A DNA stretch of 64,000 bases. It comes from Ignelater luminosus. Taxonomy: Eukaryota > Arthropoda > Insecta > Coleoptera > Elateridae. The notes under the pieces are model-generated. The model did no database searches. It was not told the DNA's origin and saw nothing but the letters and a program-made list of their open reading frames with translations. Location: contig VTPC01089669.1 in assembly GCA_011009095.1 (NCBI GenBank), positions 310,001 through 374,000 of the forward strand. Reading direction: 5' to 3'. Shown piece by piece: positions 35,276 to 46,690 of the stretch. How positions within the stretch are numbered: the first letter of the stretch is position 1; each line of letters starts with the position of its first letter. A program made the position numbers and the translations under genes.

Positions 35276-35677
35276 TACACTGCTCCAAGGAATTAAGGCA
35301 TCACTATTGAAAAGGTAATTTTTAGCCAAATTTGCAAAAGTTTTGGAATTTTATGCAGAAAATCCTAGATTAAATTTAAAAATGAACAGATTAATAACTC
35401 AGAGCAAGTGATAATAATTACACAGTAACAAGTGTGTTATCATACATGCAATGCAAAAATTACACGAAATTTAATCTTTTTCAGTTTTTAGTCTTTGACT
35501 GCAACCTTGCGTTGCCAATATTTCCATTTCTATGCACTGGTATCTGGTTCAATTCAAATTAATTTAAGTTAATACGATTTATTTCGTTCAAACTTTGCCC
35601 ACAGTAACGTAACGCCTAAGTACGTATATCAAATATGGAATTCTGCTAGTGAAGCACTAATTTCTTGGAGCAGTGTA
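35276..35677. mobile_element. Tc1/mariner-type MITE
   Basis: 402-bp element with ends TACACTGCTCCAAGGAATTA and the inverted counterpart TAATTTCTTGGAGCAGTGTA (19 of 20 positions pair; 35658-35677). TA at both outer ends fits a TA duplication. The ACACTGCTCCAA...AATTAAG end is a type I recognise from insect mariner/Tc1 relatives. No coding capacity. Confidence 0.7.
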
Positions 35678-36299
35678 CTTGTTTGGAAGTTAGAGATTAG
35701 ATAATGTTTGTAAAGACATTGCACCACTGCACACTGAGAAATTCTCAAGAGTTTAAAAGTCTTGTTTGGGAAAGATATCGCACATTAATTAAATCTTGTA
35801 CCATCTGGATGCACCTGTGGTGTGTTTTGACAATATTTTCAGTAGAGGAGTTGAACGCTATGCTGTCGGAGGCCTAAAACAAAAACAGAAAACCATCGTA
35901 GAAGTCTTAAGGTGTCAAGTGGGGCTTCTAGATTCTATTCAAGTGCTCTATTACAAACAGCTTAATGTAATTATAGTACGTTCGCAGATCTGTAACTGAC
36001 TTATAGCTAATAGCTAGCCTCTGATTGTATTATTCTAGCTATTGCATCAGTTGTCGAAGTAAATGGTTTTTGTTTTGCAATAAAAAGTTCAGACTCAAAA
36101 CCTTTATTTCACTATGGAGATTCACTCTTGATTTTCCACCATTTTTGTAAGGACGCTATTTCTGGCGGCTGGGTCATTATTTTTGGGATACTTTGTATAC
36201 TTGGGCTGTTCTTATGTTCGATCGTTTTCCCATTTTCCTGTCATTTTAAACATTTATTCGTAACGTTTGATTTTAAAATACGCTAGTTTCGTGTTTTTA
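35678..36299. other. Non-coding stretch
   Basis: Frame 35796-35999 shows no motif. Nothing else recognised. Confidence 0.4.
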
Positions 36300-37250
36300 T
36301 TACACTATTCAGCATTGTTTTAGGATAAAGATGCTGAAGTATCTACAAAATCCGATTTGAAGAGTGTTTGGGAATCTGCTATCCAGAACTTTACCTTTCT
36401 ATTCACTTAGATGATCTTGAGGAGTTTATGGTTATTATTAAACTGAACAAATTCTTCTTCAGGTTTTTAGGAAGAGGAAATATTCTTCTGAGATTTGCAT
36501 ATATCTAGGATATTGATAATACTTGTTTTTTTTACCTCTTGGCAGACTGTTGCATTGTTGAATTAGTCGGTCTTCAGTCTATTTAAGTTATGTAAATCTG
36601 CATCCATTTAACCTAACCAAAGAAGCATACTAAGCTCGCTACCATTCAGGTATTTATGGTTGCGAAAAGAGTTTCTTGAGAGGTACTAACGTTAAACAAG
36701 TTGGTTTTTTTCGGTAAGTTTCAGTGATTTTAGGTCTTTGTGGATTATTTCCTCAGGTGTAAGTGATTTGAGGTTTTGTACTTTTTTGACATCTTGGTAG
36801 TATTACTAAAGCTTGAAATCATGCATGTACAGTAAGTGTGAAATACTGCTGCCAGACCTTTGCATGTTTAAACGAAACCGTGCTGCACTCAAATTGACTA
36901 CGGAGGTCCCTATTCCAGATGCACATATGGTAGGTCAGTATGTTTCTAATCTTTTCATTAATTTTGCAAATGTCCAATATTTTCACAAATTAGTCATGTG
37001 GGATGACATCAAAGATTTGGCTGCAATCCACGTACACAACATATAAGTTCCGTTTTCGAATCTGAAAATGTTGCGCTTATTGTTATGTGAATGTTTTTCA
37101 AAATGACCCCAGGCGTCTTGGTCCTTTTGTCAACATTAGTGAGGGCAAATCCAAGCACTGAAAGGTCGTTTGTATATTTTCAAGAATATTAGTGTAGTTT
37201 ATGGATAGAAAGTGGAAGCAATTATTGAAAATAAGTAGTGATGTAGATGT
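36300..37250 (-). pseudogene. LINE reverse transcriptase remnant
   Basis: Minus strand. NLYVVYVDCSQIFDVIPHD (about 37050-36995) matches the (W/Y)xDYxKAFDxxPH block, and SISHLLYMHDFKL (about 36852-36812) matches the catalytic block SHLLYMDDLKLY of an insect LINE family whose RT reads RGIxQGDSLSPxxF between them. The first catalytic Asp is His here. Downstream, KVQNLKSLTPEEI and MDADLHNLNRLKTD fit the C-terminal part of the same protein. Stops and frameshifts throughout. The plus frame 36813-37046 is the shadow. Confidence 0.55.
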
Positions 37251-37359
37251 TCCGATTCTATTGATTTGTAATTCTTTGATGTTATTTACTTGAGGTTTCA
37301 TCAAACACCTGTCATTTTATTCTACATATATGAATTTAGGTTTGCATACGAAAGAACTT

Positions 37360-37530
37360 AGATTTTGTCGAGATTGAGTTTGATCCGCACAATAAACCTA
37401 GGAAGTAGGAAAGTAAAATAAACACAGAAGTAGACAAAATAGATCCCTGTAGAATACCAGCACGTAGCAGCAAAAAGTTTTCGGAATTGAAGGCTTTAGT
37501 TTAGTTGCGTTGGTATGCAGTCATATAAGT
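37360..37530 (-). pseudogene. Possible jockey-like RT fragment
   Basis: Minus-strand frame reads ENFLLLRAGILQGSILSTSV then FILLSYF, which resembles the xxAGxxQGSxLSPxLFxxxx block of jockey-group reverse transcriptases. Only this block is seen, and it is not continuous with the RT remnant just downstream, so it may be a separate insertion or chance. Confidence 0.3.
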
Positions 37531-37572
37531 GAATCTGCGTTCTCGAAAACCTAACTAGAAGGAAAACGCAAG

Positions 37573-37797
37573 TTGGCAGTTTTTAGGAAATTTTTCGGTC
37601 TGATGGAAGACGTTAAAAAGAGTCATGGGTTTGTAAGGAGTGCGTTTCGAAAGGCTCTTGCGGAATTTGAGAATTATTACTACAGCGGTTGTCTCTCAAA
37701 TCGATGGGAAATGATGATTAGGAGTGTGATGGCTTTGGGAGGGAAAGAGCTACGAATAGAGGTGGCAGAAGTATTCGATCAGGCCTGTTATCAATAA
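37573..37797 (+). CDS. Unidentified ORF, GC-richer than its surroundings
   Basis: Open for 74 codons, starting at GTTGGCAG/TTG context rather than a clear ATG. The translation includes KKSHGFVRSAFRKALAEFEN and then SNRWEMMIRSVMALGGKELR. Its composition (Arg, Glu, Gly, Trp, few Asn/Ile/Phe) differs from chance frames nearby, which suggests it once coded. I do not recognise the family; it lies among LINE remnants and may be part of one. No splice sites or promoter seen. Confidence 0.25.
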   Translation: MAVFRKFFGLMEDVKKSHGFVRSAFRKALAEFENYYYSGCLSNRWEMMIRSVMALGGKELRIEVAEVFDQACYQ

Positions 37798-38643
37798 AGA
37801 TTAAATTTCAGAAATCTCCTCACTTGGTGGTATACCGGTTAGTTGGAAAATACTACACTATCAAACTTCATGCATCACTCAACTCTGCATTAACATTAGT
37901 CTTTCAGATTTTCATGTTTTAAGACTGCTGAGAGTTTAGTTTTCTAGTTATCTTTGCATTAGGTGTGTATGGAGTACAAGACACATTTAAATTTTTTTAA
38001 GAGTTATAGTAAGAAAATGTAGAAGCACTAAAAGTATGAAACTATCTCAAGCGACTCACCCAAAATACCTCTATTATTCTTTATTCTTCATAAGAATACT
38101 TCAGGCAAACTATATATTGTGTGAGAACGAAGTTTTTTTGTCACAGGTATAGGTTTCTTACTCTTTAAATTTCTAAATATTATTACTACAAATTTTATAA
38201 TTTTTTCTTCACTAGAACCTAAATGATTGATCGCTCTCCAGAAGTTGTATTTAACTAAATAATTTAGCAAAACTCTAGTGCGATATTTTATAAACTAGAG
38301 ACTATCGAGAACTAAGGTTTCATAGAGTTTCTACTTTATGGTACTAGGACTAGTATTAATGAAGCTTTTACCCAAATTCATAACATTTGAAAATACAGTA
38401 CGGCTTACTTAAGATGACGTCGGATTCTATTTCTACATTACTGAGAATGTCATAACATTCTTTTTCTGTCAGTATACGCTTTTAAAATAAAATTTACTTT
38501 ACTTACTACTTTAATCCTTTTTTTAGGTCAATATTTTACACGTACTTATTGAAAACTACACAACAAAGTCAGCACATGAGCATGTACTACAAATGTGGTG
38601 TTTATAATATCAATAATGAAAAGTATCACACATATTAAAATAC
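37798..38643. other. Non-coding stretch
   Basis: AT-rich, no recognised feature. Confidence 0.45.
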
Positions 38644-38757
38644 CTTGCATGCTGGATCATAATTATCGCCTGCTGCCACTTGAAATCTCTGCCGTATGTA
38701 TGATGTACAGACGATCACGTTAGTAACAATAATGGAAAATCTGAAGATGCAACCGCC
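38644..38757 (-). CDS. Candidate first RasGRF exon (5' UTR plus start codon)
   Basis: Minus-strand segment with a pyrimidine-rich acceptor (ATTTCATTTTCCAG) at its start and AAG|GTATTT at its end. ATG CAA G occupies the last seven bases (38650-38644). Joined to the exon at 29455 it would give Met-Gln-Gly-Leu-Lys-Gln in frame with the PH exon; vertebrate RasGRF also starts Met-Gln. An upstream ATG (38660-38658) opens a ten-codon frame overlapping this start and ending in the next exon. Alternatively the whole 114 nt is open in one frame (38 codons, including IFRFSIIVTNVIVC, hydrophobic) and could be an exon of another gene. Transcript data are needed to choose. Confidence 0.35.
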
Positions 38758-39649
38758 CTGGAAAATGAAATTAGCACTTAAAAAGATTAGTAGTGGAGAA
38801 GCAAAAACAAGTTATTTAAGTATTGTTTCAAGAATTTCTAATACGTTCGGTGCTAAAGGGCGCCTTTAGTTTTCCATCTATATCTATCTTTTCTTGGTAT
38901 TAAACAAAGAGTATGCAAGTAAAAGAATAAAACATTACATCTATTACTGATTGTGAGTATCACCAAACATATCTGTTAGTTTTGGATTTTATACAGGATG
39001 ATCCGTTTATATCACTATATTTGATTATTCGGGAACTTAAGGAAATTAATGTAAATCTCAAGAATTAAGGAAGGAAAATTAAAATTATGTTTTCTATAAC
39101 ATCCCGTTTAATTAAGGTTATATAGAGCTAGGTTAGGACGCGGAGAAAGTATAGCCTATCTCTCCATGCAGAAAACAAAACTATATGCTATACTATTGTT
39201 AAGATGTCGCAAAACATCATGAATGACTTAACTTGCCCTCTATAAACCTTAATTCCATCAAACTGCAAACGATATTGACTTTCATTTGTTAAATAGAACA
39301 ATTACATTTGTATTGCCCATTTCAACAGTTCATGCAATTACAAATAAAAAAGTATCAGAATATCACGTATAAAATCGATAATAACGAATTGAAACAAAAA
39401 AAAACGGACTTATCATTCATCTCTATTCCACACATTGTTTTGTATTATATACACCCTTGTTCACTTCAGAATACCTTGCTTATTTACGCGTATACACTAA
39501 CTGAACTTGCAATTTTGAAAATATTTATATTTTTAGCATCATTAACTACTAAGTATTCTTAAGTAGATACGATGTTTAATTAGCTTATCTCAATTAAATC
39601 ATAATGCGTTGTTACAGAATAATAATAAAAGCATGCGTTTCAAATTCAG
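38758..39649. other. Non-coding stretch
   Basis: No recognised feature; frame 39308-39562 has no motif. Confidence 0.45.
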
Positions 39650-40330
39650 ATTCAACTGCGAGAAAACCTCTCTATTAACGAAACGGACGTGTTGTTGAGC
39701 CGTCCTCGAATAACCCGGGAACTGACTCTAAATATGTTAAGAACAATTCCATGCCCCACGTCTATGCTATACAACTTGAAATTAATACTGGTAAGTACAA
39801 CAACCCAGTATTTCGCAGTGGATATACCCAAAAGTACCTAAGTCCTTAATCATTTGTGGAAAATTATTCTTTTTTAGATTGCATCTAGAAAACAAATTCT
39901 TTTAGGCCTTTTTGGCATTTGGATTGCGTTCCCATATTGCCGAAAATTGCGTTTACGTATTGCATGCGGTAGCAGGAATTCTAGATTTAATACAGACACG
40001 ATAAATGCGGTTTTCACACTATATTTAGTAAAGAACCCAGATGAAAATAAAATTTTCTAGCACGACAACGCAGCATTTCACGTTTCCAAGGTTACTTGAG
40101 AATGTGGGAATAACGGAAACATTGCGTTAATGAAGCGGTTTTCCAGTAGTCAGATCTGAATATGTAGAGCACACTAGTACAAAGATTTTACCAAGATGGA
40201 AAGGCAAAAGCAAATTTCAAAGAGCTGGGTTTGAGTAGATAAAGAATTATATTTAAAAGAACTGCATCAAGTCCATGTTTAAAAAGGTTTTATTAAAGCA
40301 ACTCAGAATAAACGATAGAAAGAATCAAGA
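39650..40330 (+). pseudogene. Tc1-like transposase C-terminal remnant
   Basis: At about 40055-40115 the sequence reads QHDNAAFHVSKVT, the HDNxxxHxSxxxxxWL block around the second catalytic Asp of Tc1 transposases. The continuation has SSQIxICRAH in place of SPDLNPIEHLW and then a Lys-rich stretch with ELYLKELHQVHV, fitting the final helix. The N-terminal half (from 39650) is too eroded to be sure. Stops in every frame. Confidence 0.45.
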
Positions 40331-40489
40331 AAACTCCGTTTTGAAATATTCAGTATTACGTCGAGCAAATTTATACAAATTGTGCACTAAGAAAATGCAT
40401 AATTTCATTATTCTGTAATAACTTTGGTTTGATCATTAAAAAATGTTAAATCCTAAATGCCTTTCTTCCCAGAAATTGTTTTCGTAAAT

Positions 40490-40560
40490 CAGCATTTTCC
40501 AAACTTTTACTTCCTCCGCCCCCCCCCCCACGATCTATCATTAAGATTAAAAAAAATTCG
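40490..40560. mobile_element. hAT-like end fragment
   Basis: CAGCATTTTCCAAACTTTTA followed by CTTCCTCCG and 11 C (40519-40529) resembles the hAT terminus CAGTGGTTCCCAAACTTTTT...CGCCCCCC. The other end was not found. Confidence 0.4.
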
Positions 40561-40799
40561 TTTGACAGACACTTCCAAAGTATTTAAATTTAAGTGAATA
40601 GCACCTACTTATTTGAAAGCGTATATTAAGCAAGATTATGTAATTAGACTCTAACTGATTATTCTACCTAGATTTTATGACCCCCAACGGTATTAAATTA
40701 TTTTAATAGACGACTATTTCACCACTCTGACCCTCAAATATACTTACTAAATCCATTTTATTTGATGAGTCATTTTGCAGGGAAAATCTCATCGAATTC

Positions 40800-41075
40800 T
40801 ATCTGTTATAATTTATTCGTAACTGTACCGTGCGCTTTAGGCCGATCGGTTTTACAATGATGGCAGATTTAAACTTCACTTCTAATAGAATAACCGATTG
40901 TTATGATCCTTAAATACCGTTACTACATGCTTGGAAAATTATCTACCTACATCCACTTTAAACAGAAAAGTATTAGAATTGGTACTTAAAAAGTCTGTCC
41001 GAAATACCGTGAGATAAAGTATACTTGTCTAAGCAAGTCGTGCTAGGATTTTATAGTACTCTAAAGGCCAAGAAA
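40800..41075. repeat. MITE, copy 2 (interior of the 26443 family)
   Basis: Shares several ordered blocks with 26590-26830, the best being CTTCACTTCTAA followed by ATAACCGATTGTTATG, then AAAGTCTGTCCGAAATA (versus AAAGTCTATTCGAAATA). The terminal repeats seen in copy 1 are not recognisable here, so this copy is older or truncated. Confidence 0.6.
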
Positions 41076-44000
41076 AATGAAAAACTGAATACTATGTGTC
41101 TTTCAGATTTGCAATGATTTGCACATGCATCCACTTTTTCAGCTTTTAAGTGCTTTAATTACAGTATAGATATTTTTTAAGATTTAGTACAAAAGATTAA
41201 ACAAAATCATCTAACTTACTTATTCTATTTCACAAACGATTTAATTCTTTTGTTTTAATTAAAGCATTATTTTAATTGATGATGATGTTGGGAGTATTTT
41301 AACCAACATTAATTAATTAACCTCAAATTTCCTTCAACGGGGATTTCTGTTAATTAGATTAAATGAATCGTTGAAATACCAAATGACACCGTTTATACTC
41401 GGCATTTACGAAGGAAAATTTAATTCTGGCATTTTAGCTTTTAGTTACACCCGCCTGCGTGAGAAAGCATTCGAACCTGGAAGAATTCTGAGGTATAATG
41501 AAGGTGTAATCCGCAATTTAAATAACTCAGCCTAATATCATGTTTTTGGAACCAAACAAACCGTGTTACATATAATAAACGTCTATAGGTCTATTTCACC
41601 CTTGAAAAATTATCTTTTTTCTCTTTCTAAGAGTAGACTTGTATAATAAAATAATATACCCAATTTGAACAACACTAATACAGTAACATATAGGGTGTTT
41701 CTCATGGCCACGCCACTTTCGAATATACATCCTAGAATCAAGGATAAAAAAGGAAACAGGTAAAAAATTGCCTGAGATTGCACTACCCTTCAAAGTTTGC
41801 GGAGAAATTGTTTGAATCCTTAGAACTTTTTAATTTAAAGTGTCTCGAATTTAACGTAACCATTGAGTGAAAAGTTTAGGAAGAGAAAAATTGACTATTC
41901 TTTTAACAGCTGCTATTTCCTGCTAAAACGCGTGAAACTACCAAACAGAATACGTAAAACTAATATTTTTATAGTCATAAGCGGATAGAAAGATTAGATA
42001 ACATAAAAGTGTAAAAAGAGTTTCCATATGTACCTAATAAATACATTAGACTTAAATCATTTTCAGCTAGAGAATGAAATAACTTTGAGTGGCAGAAACT
42101 CGAGATTTAGATAACCACGAGATTTCTTCATACTCTTAGGTTTACTTTCTTTTCGTGACATTTCTTTATTAATCTAGATTAAAGCATTCAAGAAATGTTA
42201 ATTTTACTAGAAACGCTTTATGATTTCTTAGTATAATGAATTTTTACACGAATATAAAAAACAAAAACTTTTTCCTGATTAGATTCTCTACTTGGATCAA
42301 ACTCGAGGTATTCCTGTTGATAAGAAATTTTTGAAATAGTAAGAAATTTTCATCTTTTGTTTGAAACCGTCCTAGATATTTAGTATAAATAGCATACTAT
42401 AGTACTTATGGGTAGGGATACTTATATGGTGCATCAAATTTATAGCATGAACTGTTATGAAGCAAAAACATGAAACTTTCGTAGCTCTTCGAGGAAGCGT
42501 TTCTGAATAAATTTCTATGTAACTTTTCTTATTTCTGACTTTAGAGCACGTTTATAAAGTCACGCACTTGTCGTGTTCACTGTAGTATAATATACATTGT
42601 CCCAACGGTTTGTTACCCGAGGATAGCGCTTTACTTGTAAAAATATCGAAAGATAGTGCTGGAAATCGATCATTGTCTATTTCTCATCTCACTCTCTTGC
42701 CTTCATGACGGTTTCCAGATTTCGTAATTCAAGATGGAGAATATTAACAGGAAGATCTAATCTAGATATATCGTATCACTAACAAAACAGCCAGATGTTT
42801 CGCGACACGAAGAAGTACACTAGTACACCGCTGGGTTAGACTAGTAAGCACACTGAGAAAACTTACTTGGCATTCCGTGAGCAAGCTGTTATAATAATGA
42901 TCACAGAAAGTTGAAATAATTAAGAGGCTCTATATACTTGTAGTATAGCAGTAGTGTGTGTTTTGTAAGACGTCGATCTTGATTTTCTACACGTAGCATT
43001 TCCCAGTTCTTGCATTTTACAGATTATAAACTATTCAAGGCTGATTCCATTATAATTCATGCCAATCTTTCTAAAGCAAGCGATGCTTTGTAGGCATGGA
43101 CGATGCAAGGAAGGTGCAACCTCCCCCCCTTAATCGGAAATGTTTTCAGGGATCTAACAATGAGATTTTGGCAAAAGAAACAAAGCACGGTCAATACTAC
43201 TAACCCATCTGCCAGCCTTTTTCCACATAACAAATTTGATTTGGATGTAATAGAACGATACACAAGAAATGAAGACTCTGGACAATAACAGAAACAGAAT
43301 GCCTTGCTCATGTTGTTGTTCAATTTTTATTACAGTTAATGTTTAAATCTGAAAACCTTTATCCTATCCTATTATGCTTACTGTTTAAATGCTTTTTCCC
43401 TAAACTGAAGACTGGAAATAAGTTGTATGAGTGCTCAAGAAATTGAGATAATTAACTTTCTTTCATCAGGTTCGACTTCTTGTTTGCGAAATACAGAATC
43501 TCAATCAGAAGACGTCTTTGCCCATATTTAATATTATTTAACGGTCTTTGAAATCAGATCAGCCCCAAGGACCGCTGGGCTTTTGATAGGATTTTGATGT
43601 AAAAATAGACAAATTGAATCAAGCGTTTCCTAACCAGAAATACTATTTTCCATGGAAATTATCATATACACTTATTAATGTCCCCGTTTCCGTACGAACG
43701 CTTCTCTTGCAAAAGTTTTGTAAATGTTTTCTTGATAGTTTTGATTTCTAGTTTGGTCAGTGTTTTGCGTTTTAAATCTAAACAGCAGCAGGAAACTAAA
43801 CTGTAGAAAAATACTAACAAGATCTAGAATTCAGAGAGGAGATGCTTATAAAGTTGTATTCGCCGTTAAATTTTTCGACCTTTTGAGTGCTTTAATCATA
43901 TGCCTCAGGTGAATTTATCTAAGTTAGATCAGGAACTGTCATGGACGGGGGTTAAGACTTCTTTTTCTAATCACTAGTTGATTGGCAGAAATTCGAATAT

Positions 44001-44249
44001 ATGGAACAGTTAATTTCAAAATAGAAAATGAAACAAAACACTGACAAAAATTGATCGCAAACAACAAAACGTGTCTACTCTTTCAGATATGTATAAATAA
44101 TAGCGTTGATAAAATACTTTTAGTTAGTTTGGCTATTTATTAAGACATCACACTCGTCATGAATAATCTAATCTAAATATAATAAACTATTTTAGGAACT
44201 TATAGCTGCTCTGTATACAAGAATAGGGATTTTTAGGAAGAGCACAGAT
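41076..44249. other. Non-coding stretch
   Basis: No gene recognised. At 43103-43288 a plus frame (NVFRDLTMRFWQKKQSTVNT) and at 43057-43323 an overlapping minus frame are somewhat GC-richer and may be an eroded transposon protein, but I know no family to match. An AGGGTGTTT motif at 41693 resembles the ends of common insect MITEs; no partner was found. Confidence 0.35.
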
Positions 44250-44415
44250 AAGTATAGGATAAGACGTAATCAAATCCGTGAAAATTGCTGTTGCGATATT
44301 CACCTGCACTAAGAAAAACCACGGGGAATCTTAAATGGAAACAGTCGGTTTGGGGATTCGAATCTTAGGCTTTCCAAATGCGAACCTAAAACGTTAACTC
44401 AAGCACGTCCTGGCA
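44250..44415 (-). mobile_element. tRNA-derived SINE, copy 1
   Basis: Read on the minus strand, the segment begins with a tRNA-like head: GTGCTTGAGTTAACG fits a pol III A box and AAGATTCGAATCCCC fits the B box (GGTTCGANTCC). The body then carries CCCCGTGGTTTTTCTTAGTG, a stretch I recognise from insect tRNA-derived SINEs. The tail end is not defined. Confidence 0.5.
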
Positions 44416-46544
44416 ACTAAATATTTTGCACCTTCTGTAAAAAGTTCTGTCGGTCCTCATGCTTTGTAAGTTTTCCTATGTATTACCAAATTGTATGGCA
44501 ACACAGAAATAACAGATATTTACTGTGTTGTCTTGTTCTGTGTGAAATGATAACATAATGACAACCATCTGAAAAGGTAACTTTTAAGAACATGCGCAGC
44601 TTAATATCTCGACATTCTAGAATAGATAGAACAATTTATATTATTTATTAATTAATGGAAATTACTTACATCATGATTCATAAGGTGCGTTCTATTTATG
44701 CCTAAAACTTGAGGGGTACAAACCACTGATACACAGGGTAAAACAAATTTGATATAATTTTGTTTTGTAGTTAGTTTTACGATTATTTTTATCCATCAAT
44801 GCAGTTAGCAATTATTTTTAGTTGTATTAGTAGCATTTGAAATATTGTTGAAAAACAAATAAAAGACTCTTATACCAGTTCGCTGTTAACTCTGTCTTTT
44901 CGGAGTTATTAAAAGTCCGAAATTTCTTGCTTGATTCTGCATTGTTGATAAATAGGTTTAATAGTGCTATTTAAATATAAACTAAACTAACTGAATGATA
45001 TATATTTTATACGATTTTTGCATTAGCGTATTAGTAATCCACTTCTTCAAATGGTAGCAATGACTTTTAAAGGTATTCCATCGTTACTACTGTATCAAGA
45101 AACAAAGGAAGCTTTGAGTTTTTAAAACAGACTCAGTAACCTTATTAAATGTCGTTTTTAAACAAGTGACAACTGTCAATTTATTTTATTTTTACAAATT
45201 GTATTGCAGTTTTCAGTTTTTTTAGGAGGAAGGGAGGTTTTTTCTTTCATTATTTTATCAATTCGTTCTCAAGTTCTTTATTTATAAAAAGCCATTATTT
45301 AGGAAGAGAAAAATAAGTTCTGAAGACCAACTGATTCAGAGATCAATAGGATGTAAGAATTATAACATAAGAGACAATAGAACGTTATAAGATTTCAAGC
45401 ATCATACGTAAATCCAGAAAATGTTGAGAAGCTCAAATTGATGATGACCGTATTGAGCATACAGTAATTAAATTCATTAAAAAGAAATTTCAATTCATAA
45501 CTTGTAAATAAGTAGTACACTAAAGATTTAGTACTTTACTTAATTTTTTTATGTAACATAAAAATATCTTTTGCGGCAAAAGGTATTTTAGAAGCATTGT
45601 TGAAGTTTGAAAACGATTCTTAATTCAGATTTAAAAGACGCTAATAACAAGATTTTGACAAGATAAATTACAAGCATAAATTTTGAGTACATGGTAGTCA
45701 CTAAGACATGACTTAATGAAAAAAAACAGTTAACAGCAAATTGGTATAAGGATTTTCTGTTTATTTTTAGACACAAAATAATGTGCTGTAGATATTTTTC
45801 AATTCAGAAAAACCCTGTATATTTTTTAGGAAATAAAGTTGCTAGAGATCAATTTTTAACTTTTGCACAAAAAAATGATAACAGTCGCAAATATTTTATG
45901 AAATAATTTTTGCTAGAATGTTTAAATAGGAAAACCAGCTAACAAAAGAATATCAAGTTAGAAAATCTAGAGCAAAATAACCAATTGATCTTTACAATTT
46001 TTAGCAAGTAGAAACAATTTCGGGTGTACCGCACATCTTCAAAAAAGTTTATGATCTAAGTAGGAATAATAATCACGTTTTGTGGTAACCAGATATGATA
46101 AAAGTGAATCATTGATCGATTACTGTCTTCTCAAGTGGCGAAATAATACATAAAGTTTTCCACAATGAAGATCCATAACTCAATTGTTGACTATTATGTG
46201 CAAAAACACACTTTCGAAAATAAGAATGAGCAACCACTGATTTGTACTTTAAAAGAACACTTTGCTTCTAAGAATCCCCTAGTTGGTTTCTAGTTTTAAA
46301 GAAATAGTAGGTACTTATAAACTTGTATTTGAGTTTTGTAAAAGCCGTTTTCAGCGAGATTGTAGTAAATTTTAAGACGTGCATTTAGTGAACCTGATAT
46401 AACCATAAAATACGAGAAACTTGCCAAAATCAGATTATTCTCAACCGTATTATTTTTCCTAGATACTGTAACCATCTTTTAATATTTCGTTTTAATTCCT
46501 TGATACTTACATTACTAGGAAAACCAACTGCTCGGGTCATATAC
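44416..46544. other. Non-coding stretch
   Basis: AT-rich. CCCTGTATATTTTTTAGG at about 45815 looks like a MITE end without a partner. No gene recognised. Confidence 0.4.
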
Positions 46545-46690
46545 CCCACATCTAACTTACAGAGGGACTAATAACAATAAAACACAACATCCATGAACTT
46601 GGAAGCTAGTACTTCAAGCGTGGAACTCGAGCCCACGAACCTTAACTCCGCTTGGTTTCCTAGACTGGCAGTCACTATAAGGCCCCTGTT
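46545..46690 (-). mobile_element. tRNA-derived SINE, copy 2
   Basis: Minus strand: AAGGTTCGTGGGCTCGAGTT followed by CCACG forms a T-arm-like stem-loop (GTGGG/TCCAC) with loop CTCGAGT, a diverged B box. Upstream GTGACTGCCAGTCTAGG could be the degenerate A-box region. The body has CCATGGATGTTG-like sequence (TTCATGGATGTTGTGTTTTA), as in insect tRNA-derived SINEs. Different family from copy 1. Not a functional tRNA gene. Confidence 0.45.

Noticed and set aside
36813-37046. 77-codon plus-strand open frame
   Set aside because: Covers the catalytic blocks of a minus-strand reverse transcriptase; antisense shadow.
40519-40529. Poly-C run as assembly artefact
   Set aside because: It fits the C-run of a hAT-type end, so a biological origin is at least as likely.
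46600-46690. Possible functional tRNA gene (minus)
   Set aside because: T-loop departs from TTCRA, the acceptor stem does not pair, and the body continues as a SINE.
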